Part shown: positions 1 through 4,800 of the stretch, in pieces
Layout of the letters: each line of letters begins with the position of its first letter
Numbering within the stretch: the first letter of the stretch is position 1
Assembly (NCBI GenBank): GCA_946535455.1
Contig: CAMNDO010000018.1
Coordinates: forward strand, 1 to 9,087
Source of the DNA: an uncultured Caryophanales bacterium
Lineage (GTDB): Bacteria > Bacillota_I > Bacilli_A > RF39 > UBA660
Reading direction: 5' to 3'
Length of the DNA: 9,087 nucleotides
Program-made: the position numbers and the translations under genes
Notes under the pieces: generated by a model
What the model was told of the DNA's origin: nothing
Databases searched by the model: none
The model's input: only the letters and a program-made list of their open reading frames with translations

Positions 1-583
1 CATATTTCGCATGGGTAATAATATAATCATGAATACTTTGTAAATTTTCCACCACATTTTTTTCTTCTTTAACAAGATGTGGATATAATTCTTCTACTTT
101 TTGATTAATTTTTTTGATTTCGTCTTGTCGATAGGTTCTCGAAACGAAAACGGTGACTCTTCCTAAACTATCATATTCTGTTTCAATATGAGAGAAACTA
201 TTAAATGGATGTACAAAGTTATTAATATCAGATAATAAATCTCTGTTATTCGCAAGACGTTCTATTTCTTCTCTACAGTCAATATATTCTTTTGGACAAT
301 AAAAAGTAAATTCTTCTTTTCCAGAATTCATAATGGTGTAATAAATATTTAAAATATCTTGTTTATTTTTAGGAGAAAAATTATCGGTGTTTTTTACAAA
401 AGCAAAAATATCTTCTCGATAATATTCATTGGGATCTAATATGGCTACATCCAAATCACGATGTAGAATATATTGATTGGTAAAGCTTAAAATATCATCT
501 TCTCGTGTTAAGGCTAAACCAATGACGATGAATAATAATCCTAAAGTAAACATCATTTTTGCAAAACGGATTAGTACTTTCAT
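1..583 (-). CDS. Membrane-anchored transglutaminase-like protein, 5' part (runs off the left edge)
   Basis: The frame starts at ATG 583 and stays open for 194 codons to the window edge, so the C-terminal part is missing. An AGGAGG ribosome site (593-588) lies 4 nt before the ATG. After the basic start MKVLIRFAK there is one hydrophobic helix at about residues 9-26, then a soluble, probably extracytoplasmic region. The last visible residues, IHDYIITHAKY, resemble the opening helix of transglutaminase-like (cysteine protease fold) domains, which usually read like hDYI...Y(D). The Cys-His-Asp catalytic residues would lie beyond the window, so activity cannot be judged. The sequence also contains a CPKEYIDC segment with two nearby cysteines. 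It lies downstream of rpsT on the same strand but has its own promoter. The start is firm; the domain call is inference from the short terminal motif. Confidence 0.72.
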   Translation of the reverse strand, partial: MKVLIRFAKMMFTLGLLFIVIGLALTREDDILSFTNQYILHRDLDVAILDPNEYYREDIFAFVKNTDNFSPKNKQDILNIYYTIMNSGKEEFTFYCPKEYIDCREEIERLANNRDLLSDINNFVHPFNSFSHIETEYDSLGRVTVFVSRTYRQDEIKKINQKVEELYPHLVKEEKNVVENLQSIHDYIITHAKY

Positions 584-602
584 ATTGCCTCCTATTATTT
601 TC

Positions 603-631
603 ATTTTACTCTAAAATAAAAATAATGTAAA
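603..631 (-). promoter_or_regulatory. Sigma-A-type promoter of the transglutaminase-like gene
   Basis: On the - strand, TTTACA (631-626) and TAAAAT (608-603) are separated by 17 nt. Transcription would start about 12 nt before the AGGAGG-ATG, giving a very short leader. The -35 abuts the rpsT terminator. Confidence 0.6.
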
Positions 632-657
632 TAAAAACCAATTATTTCTAATTGGTT
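631..657 (-). terminator. Intrinsic terminator of rpsT
   Basis: A perfect 9-bp stem (657-649 with 644-636, AACCAATTA/TAATTGGTT) closes on a GAAA tetraloop as read on the - strand and runs into TTTTTAT. The first two bases of the upstream arm are the end of the rpsT stop codon. Confidence 0.8.
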
Positions 658-919
658 ACTTCATAAGATTCATCATCTTTGTTAATCTTGATTTTAAACG
701 AGCAGCCTTGTTTTTATGAATCTTTCCAGCAGATGCTGCTTTATCGATTCTTTGGATTGCGATATTTAAGTTTGCGCTAGCTGTTTCCTTATTTTCTGCT
801 TTACATTCTTTTTCAAATTTTTTAATAGCTGTTCTCATGCTTGTTGTAATTAAAGCATTTACACTTGATTTTTTGGCATTAGAACGCATACGTTTTTTAG
901 CACTTTTAATATTTGGCAT
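656..919 (-). CDS. rpsT: 30S ribosomal protein S20
   Basis: The 87-residue product matches the S20 family in length and composition. It opens with MPNIKSAKKRMRSN, the usual start with its run of Lys/Arg, and continues as a highly basic, helix-forming chain with the conserved IHKNKAARLKSRL near the C-terminus. S20 is a primary 16S rRNA-binding protein of the small subunit body. The start ATG at 919-917 is preceded by GAGGTG (930-925) at 5 nt. It is transcribed divergently from gpr, as in Bacillus, where rpsT also sits next to gpr. It has its own promoter and its own terminator, so it is a monocistronic unit. Confidence 0.97.
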   Translation of the reverse strand: MPNIKSAKKRMRSNAKKSSVNALITTSMRTAIKKFEKECKAENKETASANLNIAIQRIDKAASAGKIHKNKAARLKSRLTKMMNLMK

Positions 920-949
920 TTTTTCACCTCACTTTTTGTAAACAAGTCA

Positions 950-978
950 ATTCTACCAAAAAAATAAGAAAAAAGCAA
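950..978 (-). promoter_or_regulatory. Sigma-A-type promoter of rpsT (extended -10)
   Basis: On the - strand, TTGCTT (978-973) and TAGAAT (955-950) have a 17-nt spacer. TGG just before the -10 gives an extended -10. The -35 overlaps that of the proposed gpr promoter on the other strand. Confidence 0.65.
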
Positions 979-1005
979 ATAAAATTCAACATTTTGTTCA
1001 TATTA
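976..1005 (+). promoter_or_regulatory. Possible forespore (sigma-G/F-like) promoter of gpr
   Basis: CATATTA (999-1005) resembles the sigma-G -10 CATAMTA, and CAAATA (976-981), 17 nt upstream, shares only the AATA end with the TGAATA-type -35. Forespore control of gpr is known in Bacillus; its use here is inference, and in such AT-rich DNA the match could be chance. Confidence 0.35.
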
Positions 1006-1021
1006 TGATTGGTGAAGAAAT

Positions 1022-1801
1022 TTGAAAAAACAAAAAAAAGAAAGTTTTTCTCTACGAACGGATTTAATATTTGAAAAAAATACATGGATGGAACCAACTT
1101 CTGTTGAAAAATATCCTTCTAAAATTCGTGTAGAAAACTATTCCAAAGGAAACGTACAATCTACGATTATTTCTTTTCAAGATGTTCGAGATTTGAATCA
1201 TTTTAAAAAAGTACAAGAAGTATTGATTGATGTATTCCAAAATTATTGTAAGATTTCTTCTTCTGATGTCATTTTGATGATTGGATTAGGAAATGATAAA
1301 AGTACTCCGGATGCTTTAGGACCTACAGTAATGGAAAATATTTTGGTTACTCGTCATTTGTTTTTATTAGGAGAAGTAGAAAAAGGATATCATAATGTTT
1401 GTTCTTTTGTTCCGAATGTGATGGGAAATACAGGAATTGATACGACAGATATGATTCGAAGTATTATCAAACAAACCAAAGCTACTAAGGTATTTATTGT
1501 GGATTCTTTAAAAACATCCTCTCTTTCTCGATTAGGAAAAACCATTCAAATTACGAATGAAGGAATTATTCCAGGAAGTGGGATAGGAAGTAATCGAAAA
1601 GAAATTAGTTCGAAAGAAATGGGAGTAGAAGTGATTGCGATAGGAGTTCCTACTGTAGTGGATTTGCGTTCTATCGATGAATCATTGCAATCATCTTTTA
1701 TCGTAACTCCAACGGATATTGATTTTTTGATTGAAAAACTAGGTATCTTAATAGGAAATGGATTGAATTTCTTTTGTCATCCAAAGTTTCGACAAAAGTA
1801 G
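1022..1801 (+). CDS. gpr: Germination protease GPR (SASP-specific endopeptidase), compact form
   Basis: GPR cleaves the small acid-soluble proteins that coat spore DNA, at germination. The signature core is present: MIGLGNDKSTPDALGP (86-101), ENILVTRHLF, NVMGNTGID, IPGSGIGSNRKE and VIAIGVPTVVD. The two aspartates known to be essential in Bacillus GPR (Asp127, Asp193) correspond to Asp97 and Asp161. An N-terminal LRTD/LIFE resembles the self-cleavage site that removes the Bacillus propeptide, so a ~14-residue propeptide is likely. The protein has 259 residues against about 370 in Bacillus: a ~70-residue block between VPTVVD and the C-terminal VTPTDID helix is missing and the N-terminal part is shorter. 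The start is TTG at 1022, with GGTGA (1011-1015) 6 nt upstream. It is followed at 36 nt by spoIIP, as in Bacillus. Confidence 0.93.
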   Translation: MKKQKKESFSLRTDLIFEKNTWMEPTSVEKYPSKIRVENYSKGNVQSTIISFQDVRDLNHFKKVQEVLIDVFQNYCKISSSDVILMIGLGNDKSTPDALGPTVMENILVTRHLFLLGEVEKGYHNVCSFVPNVMGNTGIDTTDMIRSIIKQTKATKVFIVDSLKTSSLSRLGKTIQITNEGIIPGSGIGSNRKEISSKEMGVEVIAIGVPTVVDLRSIDESLQSSFIVTPTDIDFLIEKLGILIGNGLNFFCHPKFRQK

Positions 1802-1837
1802 CAGTCTATTTTTTTTATACTCATTTTGGTGAGAGTT

Positions 1838-2731
1838 ATGAGACGAAAAAGGAAAATAAAACAATTTCTTTTTTTGGGAATGATCCTACTAGGATTTTTC
1901 TTTTCTTATCGTCTTTTGCAGTTTTCTTCTAGAGTGATCATTTCCGATAAAGAATTGATTCAATTTATCGTTCAAAATAGTGTTTCTCCTTCCAAGAATA
2001 ATATTTTTGATTATGTTGTAGAAAAAACGGTAGAATGGGGAGATCCCATTCGTCTAATGAATGAAGATTATCAAAAATATGTGAAGCAAGTAGTGAAAGA
2101 AGAAGTTGTGACAGAAGAAACACAACCACTCATTTATTTATATAATTCTCATCCTACGGAAGAATATGCTCCGAGTGATTTTGTGGAATTTAGTGTTCAT
2201 CCTACAGTCATTATGAATAACTATATTTTAGAAGATATTTTGGAAAAGAAAGGATATTCTACGATTGTAGAAGAAGGATCTATTTCTGAAATTTTAAAAC
2301 GAAATCATTGGAATTATAATAATAGCTATCGTGCGAGTCGTATTTTATTGGAACAAAGTATTTTAAATTATCCTTCCTTAAAGTATTTTATTGATATCCA
2401 TCGAGATAGTTTAAAGAAGGAAAAAACAACAGTAGAAATAGAAGGGAAAAAGTATGCGAAATTACTATTTATTGTAGGATTAGAAAATGAAAATTATTCT
2501 CAAAATCTAGCATTTACGGAATCGATTCATCAAAAATTAGAAGAATTATATCCAGGACTTTCAAAAGGGATTTATCAAAAAGGTGGACCTGGAGTGAATG
2601 GTGTTTATAATCAAGATTTTTCTCCTTATACCATATTATTAGAAGTAGGGGGATATGAGAATACTACCAATGAAGTTTTAAATAGTATATTGGCTTTTTC
2701 TCATTGTTTTATGGAGGTTATCGATGAATAA
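1838..2731 (+). CDS. spoIIP: Stage II sporulation protein P, septal peptidoglycan hydrolase
   Basis: SpoIIP is a membrane-anchored amidase/endopeptidase that acts with SpoIID and SpoIIM to thin septal peptidoglycan during engulfment. The 297-residue product has a basic N-terminus and one membrane helix at about residues 9-27, a linker, then the SpoIIP domain. Visible family motifs are IYLYNSHPTEEY (His105, Glu109), YFIDIHRDS (His188) and ILLEVGGYENT (Glu269), which fit the metal/catalytic His-His-Glu set of this family. It is shorter than the ~400-residue Bacillus protein, mainly in the linker. ATG 1838 was chosen because GGTGAG (1828-1833) is at proper spacing; earlier in-frame TTG/GTG codons lie within that site. 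A TATACT at 1816-1821 could be a weak -10. Its end overlaps the next gene by 8 nt. Confidence 0.94.
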   Translation: MRRKRKIKQFLFLGMILLGFFFSYRLLQFSSRVIISDKELIQFIVQNSVSPSKNNIFDYVVEKTVEWGDPIRLMNEDYQKYVKQVVKEEVVTEETQPLIYLYNSHPTEEYAPSDFVEFSVHPTVIMNNYILEDILEKKGYSTIVEEGSISEILKRNHWNYNNSYRASRILLEQSILNYPSLKYFIDIHRDSLKKEKTTVEIEGKKYAKLLFIVGLENENYSQNLAFTESIHQKLEELYPGLSKGIYQKGGPGVNGVYNQDFSPYTILLEVGGYENTTNEVLNSILAFSHCFMEVIDE

Positions 2732-3020
2732 TGTAATAAAACTATTTTTTTTGATTCTTTGTGTTTTTTTCCTTTCATTATATTTTGGAAGATATACAAC
2801 AGACTATTATGAAAATAAAAAGGTATTAACCGATGAAGCTATTATACAATTTGAAAAAGATTTGAAAGAAGGAAAGGAAATCGTACCGAGTCATTATATG
2901 ACTCCAGAAAAGAATTATCAAAACAAAGTTTCCTCTTTTACTTTGAAAACATCTCATTTGATTGAAAGTGTTTTTCGAAAAGGATTGAAGACTCTTGTGA
3001 GATATTTGGATAATTCTTAA
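2724..3020 (+). CDS. Small membrane protein in the yqxA position after spoIIP
   Basis: The 98-residue product has one hydrophobic helix at about residues 5-23 (IKLFFLILCVFFLSLYFG), then a charged, mostly soluble tail ending in a basic stretch (SVFRKGLKTLVRYLD). The gene overlaps the end of spoIIP by 8 nt and has a strong GGAGG (2713-2717) 6 nt before ATG, so it is translationally linked to spoIIP. In Bacillus the same place, gpr-spoIIP-x-lepA, holds yqxA, a small one-helix protein of unknown role. I call it positionally equivalent, not proven homologous. lepA does not follow here. No terminator is obvious before the small RNA promoter at 3028; the small RNA terminator at 3099-3131 could also end this operon. 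Confidence 0.8.
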   Translation: MNNVIKLFFLILCVFFLSLYFGRYTTDYYENKKVLTDEAIIQFEKDLKEGKEIVPSHYMTPEKNYQNKVSSFTLKTSHLIESVFRKGLKTLVRYLDNS

Positions 3021-3027
3021 ATGGGTA

Positions 3028-3055
3028 TTGCAAAAAAAAATTTCTTTGTTATAAT
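3028..3055 (+). promoter_or_regulatory. Strong promoter of the small + strand RNA
   Basis: TTGCAA (3028-3033), a 16-nt spacer and a perfect TATAAT (3050-3055) preceded by TGT (extended -10). No reading frame with a ribosome site follows, only two hairpins and a T tract, so it appears to drive a non-coding RNA starting near 3062. Confidence 0.8.
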
Positions 3056-3061
3056 CAAATT

Positions 3062-3132
3062 AGGACATTTGGTTATCCAAATGCTTCCTTTTTGGGTAGC
3101 ACTTGTGTTCTTATGAACCAAGTGCCTTTTTA
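3062..3132 (+). ncRNA. Small RNA, candidate antitoxin of a type I module
   Basis: The predicted ~70-nt RNA starts near 3062 and ends in the T tract at 3126-3131, just before the stop codon of the - strand peptide gene (3133-3135). Near its 5' end it forms a perfect 7-bp hairpin (3066-3072 with 3077-3083, loop TTAT); at the 3' end it forms the terminator hairpin, also with a TTAT loop. The linker at 3084-3098 contains CTTCCT, which can pair with the AGGAGG ribosome site of the peptide mRNA. GGTAGCACTTG (3095-3105) matches, at 10 of 11 positions, the complement of the peptide mRNA leader (3246-3256). As antisense RNA it covers the peptide mRNA 3' UTR. The promoter and terminator are clear; the antitoxin role is inference. 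Confidence 0.65.
3099..3131 (+). terminator. Intrinsic terminator of the small RNA
   Basis: GCACTTG (3099-3105) pairs with CAAGTGC (3119-3125) and, past a one-base bulge, GTTC (3107-3110) pairs with GAAC (3115-3118), with a TTAT loop. CTTTTTATTAT follows. On the - strand it lacks a T tract, so it would not be a standard terminator for the peptide mRNA. Confidence 0.85.
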
Positions 3133-3210
3133 TTATCTAAAGATTAATCCAAAGATTACCATAAATAGTAAAATGATAATGATAAAGAAATAAGTTTCCT
3201 TATGTCTCAT
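3133..3210 (-). CDS. 25-residue hydrophobic peptide, candidate type I toxin
   Basis: The frame runs from ATG 3210 to TAA 3133. The peptide has a polar start (MRHKETY), one membrane-spanning stretch of Phe/Ile/Leu/Val/Met (FFIIIILLFMVIFGLIF) and a final Arg, typical in size and build of type I toxins such as the Fst/Ldr or TxpA/BsrG types, although I see no sequence match to any of them. The ribosome site GAGGAGGTGG (3224-3215) is the strongest in the window and ideally spaced. The leader CTTCCTC (3250-3244) can pair over 7 bp with GAGGAGG (3224-3218), hiding the ribosome site. A small convergent RNA begins in the downstream region and ends at the stop codon. It might instead be a small housekeeping or sporulation membrane peptide. 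Coding is supported by the ribosome site and composition; toxicity is inference. Confidence 0.66.
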   Translation of the reverse strand: MRHKETYFFIIIILLFMVIFGLIFR

Positions 3211-3217
3211 CAAACCA

Positions 3218-3250
3218 CCTCCTCAAGGATAACCCCCTGATATGAGGAAG
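3218..3250 (-). promoter_or_regulatory. Leader stem that can hide the ribosome site of the 25-residue peptide
   Basis: On the - strand, CTTCCTC (3250-3244) is complementary (one G-U) to GAGGAGG (3224-3218), with a 19-nt loop between them. Just 5' of it, CATTTG...CAAGTG forms a second small stem at the mRNA start. Confidence 0.6.
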
Positions 3251-3276
3251 CACTTGAAACCAAATGTCGGGAATAC

Positions 3277-3302
3277 ATTATCATAAAGAAAATATTAGTC
3301 AA
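3277..3302 (-). promoter_or_regulatory. Promoter of the 25-residue peptide mRNA
   Basis: On the - strand, TTGACT (3302-3297) and GATAAT (3282-3277) have a short 14-nt spacer, suboptimal for sigma-A. The -10 assignment is supported by identical spacing to the duplicated arm, as in the small RNA unit. Transcription would start near 3270, giving a ~60-nt leader. Confidence 0.5.
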
Positions 3303-3306
3303 ATCG

Positions 3307-3323
3307 TGAATTTTTAAAATTCA
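3307..3323. promoter_or_regulatory. Perfect 17-bp palindrome, possible operator
   Basis: TGAATTTTTAAAATTCA has 8-nt arms around one central T. It lies 4 bp upstream of the -35 of the peptide promoter, where an activator or repressor dimer, or an AT-rich upstream element, could act. No regulator gene is nearby. Confidence 0.4.
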
Positions 3324-3381
3324 ATGTACTTTTTCTTGGAAAAAACAAAATTCCTTAGAGTAATTTTTCTTTTTGAAATTG

Positions 3382-3390
3382 TTATCCACA
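3382..3390 (+). other. Consensus DnaA box
   Basis: TTATCCACA is an exact DnaA-box consensus, in non-coding AT-rich DNA about 50 bp upstream of the predicted transcription start of the 437-residue gene. One-mismatch copies TTATCCAAA occur at 3073-3081 (+) and 3013-3005 (-). No dnaA, rpmH or box cluster is present, so an origin is not supported. Confidence 0.4.
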
Positions 3391-3402
3391 AGGAAAAAAT
3401 TC

Positions 3403-3431
3403 TTTCCTTTTTTTGTGTTTTGTAGTATAAT
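3403..3431 (+). promoter_or_regulatory. Promoter of the 437-residue gene
   Basis: A perfect TATAAT (3426-3431) with a weak TTTCCT -35 (3403-3408) at 17 nt. The start would be near 3438, about 19 nt before ATG 3457, which argues against translation starting upstream at the TTG at 3373. Confidence 0.6.
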
Positions 3432-3456
3432 ATTAGGAGTTTTAGGGGTGAGGGAT

Positions 3457-4770
3457 ATGGAACGATATAAAGCAATGTCTCATCTTTCTTTAAAAGAGAT
3501 GGTAAGAGAATGTTCCAATGGAACGCTAAGTTATGCTAAAATGCTTTCTGCGTTTGAGAAAGCCAATCGTCATAATATTCATGAAGTGTTTCGTTATCAA
3601 AAATTTCAAGAAGATTTTGTAGACACGATTACTTGTTATAGTGATGGAAAGCATGTATTAGGATATATTGGAGCATCTTACACAGAGTTTTTAAAAAAAC
3701 TATCTCATATTTTAAATGCGAAAACAGAGGAAAAAGAAAATGAAGAGACAGATTCTAAGTTAAACGAACGTTTAGAAGACTTAAAACATATTCGTATCAA
3801 AGAACAATTGATGGAAGAGTTTCCTGTCATTTATCAAGATTATGCGAATGGTTTTGCGTACTTAAAAGAAATTGGGAAAGAAGAAAATCCGGATAAAAGA
3901 GAATCCAAAAGACATTATTATTTTTCGTGTGGATTACGAAAAGGTTTTTCAAACTTTATTAAAAGTCAATATCAAGTATATGAACGATTTGTAAGTAGAA
4001 GAAAAGAGTATGAAAATAGAATTCATTCCAGTTCATTTAATGCATTGGTTCGAGAATATTGTGATGTTTCAAAAGTGGCAATGTATGTTGTTCATACCTA
4101 TTTATTGATATGTGAAAACACGGAAGACGAATCCATTCTTTTGGAATATCTTCCTTTGATTCAAAACTATATGGAAAAGTCCAAGTATGAAAAGACTGGT
4201 TATATTCGTATTCAACATGAACTTGTCGATTATGAATCGATTTCTTCTCGTTACCAAGTATTAAAAGAACGTATCCAAAAACAAAAGAAAGAAGTTTATT
4301 GGCAATTAGTTCCTAATGGAAAAGAGTATCCAGAAAGTTTGAAAAAGTCTGGAAAAGAAAGAAAACTAGAAATGAGTGATACAGAGTATCGTAGATTATA
4401 TGGAAAGGGAATAGAAAAACAAAAATTCTATGAATCTACTCCTTATTTAGCACGTGTTGTGGGAACATTAAAATATGAAGGATATATGGCTTATGTTTAT
4501 CCAAATGGAGAAGTGATTTTGGATCGTGCCTTCCAAGAAGAAAATATTAGTAGTGCAGTGGGAGATGCGATTTATCACTTAAAGGCAGTTGACTTTGAAT
4601 TGTTAAGTCAGTGTGATAAAACAACATTAAAAAATCATCCAAAAGTAGAGAGAATCATACATTCTAAATATTGGAAAAGTAAAGTAAGACATATTATTCT
4701 ACAAGAAGGAAATAAAGAAGATCAAGAAGAAGCTAAAAAATTAATTCGTCGATTGGAAAATCAAAACTAA
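3457..4770 (+). CDS. Unrecognised 437-residue soluble protein
   Basis: I do not recognise the family. With the start at ATG 3457 there is no signal peptide or membrane helix. Visible features are an acidic low-complexity linker (about 88-107, rich in E/K), a helical charged middle part with many Tyr, a basic segment around 270-300, and a C-terminal region (about 330-415) of mixed hydrophobic and charged residues including GTLKYEGYMAYVYPNGEV, which looks like a small beta-containing domain. ATG 3457 was chosen because GGGGTGA (3445-3451) is 5 nt upstream and a TATAAT lies just before it. The frame stays open upstream to a TTG at 3373, but those 28 codons cover the promoter. Convergent with the lipoprotein gene, sharing a bidirectional terminator. 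Function unknown, probably cytoplasmic. Confidence 0.85.
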   Translation: MERYKAMSHLSLKEMVRECSNGTLSYAKMLSAFEKANRHNIHEVFRYQKFQEDFVDTITCYSDGKHVLGYIGASYTEFLKKLSHILNAKTEEKENEETDSKLNERLEDLKHIRIKEQLMEEFPVIYQDYANGFAYLKEIGKEENPDKRESKRHYYFSCGLRKGFSNFIKSQYQVYERFVSRRKEYENRIHSSSFNALVREYCDVSKVAMYVVHTYLLICENTEDESILLEYLPLIQNYMEKSKYEKTGYIRIQHELVDYESISSRYQVLKERIQKQKKEVYWQLVPNGKEYPESLKKSGKERKLEMSDTEYRRLYGKGIEKQKFYESTPYLARVVGTLKYEGYMAYVYPNGEVILDRAFQEENISSAVGDAIYHLKAVDFELLSQCDKTTLKNHPKVERIIHSKYWKSKVRHIILQEGNKEDQEEAKKLIRRLENQN

Positions 4771-4800
4771 AAAAAAGAATTATTGATATAATTCTTTTTT
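4771..4800. terminator. Bidirectional terminator between convergent genes
   Basis: A perfect 13-bp stem (4771-4783 with 4788-4800), loop TGAT, with six A/T pairs at the base giving a T tract on both strands. It starts one base after the + strand stop codon (4768-4770) and includes the last codons and stop (4782-4780) of the - strand gene. Confidence 0.85.

Larger units (their letters stand above)
3095..3256 (+). repeat. Short direct repeat GG(T/A)AGCACTTG
   Basis: Copies at 3095-3105 and 3246-3256 differ at one base. The first lies in the small RNA and the second in the DNA template of the peptide mRNA leader, so the two RNAs are complementary there, outside the region where they overlap. 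This recalls the direct repeats of Fst-type par loci. Confidence 0.7.
3064..3268. repeat. Imperfect inverted repeat flanking the 25-residue peptide gene
   Basis: The left arm (3064-3089, + strand) and right arm (3268-3245, read on - strand) share 22 of 24 aligned bases with one 2-nt gap. Both arms sit 8 nt downstream of a -10 box (TATAAT 3050-3055; GATAAT 3282-3277), so promoter spacing is duplicated too. A GGTTATCC also occurs in both units (3071-3078, + strand; 3234-3227, - strand). Confidence 0.8.

Noticed and set aside
1826..1837. TTG/GTG starts four codons upstream of the chosen spoIIP start.
   Set aside because: They lie within the GGTGAG ribosome site that serves ATG 1838.
3032..3099. 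A terminator for the - strand peptide mRNA.
   Set aside because: The GCACTTG hairpin has no T tract on this strand; a run of nine T at 3040-3032 exists but without a convincing stem before it. The mRNA 3' end is left open.
3028..3302. A MITE or insertion sequence, suggested by the inverted repeats.
   Set aside because: The arms coincide with promoter-leader regions rather than element ends, no target-site duplication is visible, and the inside codes for a peptide.
3005..3390. A replication origin, suggested by DnaA-like boxes, AT-rich DNA and a yidD gene nearby.
   Set aside because: Only one exact box, no dnaA, dnaN, rpmH or rnpA, and the yidD is a displaced fusion on the other side of a 1.3-kb gene.
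3373..3456. An in-frame TTG upstream of the 437-residue gene that would add 28 residues with a signal-like hydrophobic stretch.
   Set aside because: These codons cover the TATAAT promoter and a DnaA box; no ribosome site precedes the TTG, while ATG 3457 has a good one.
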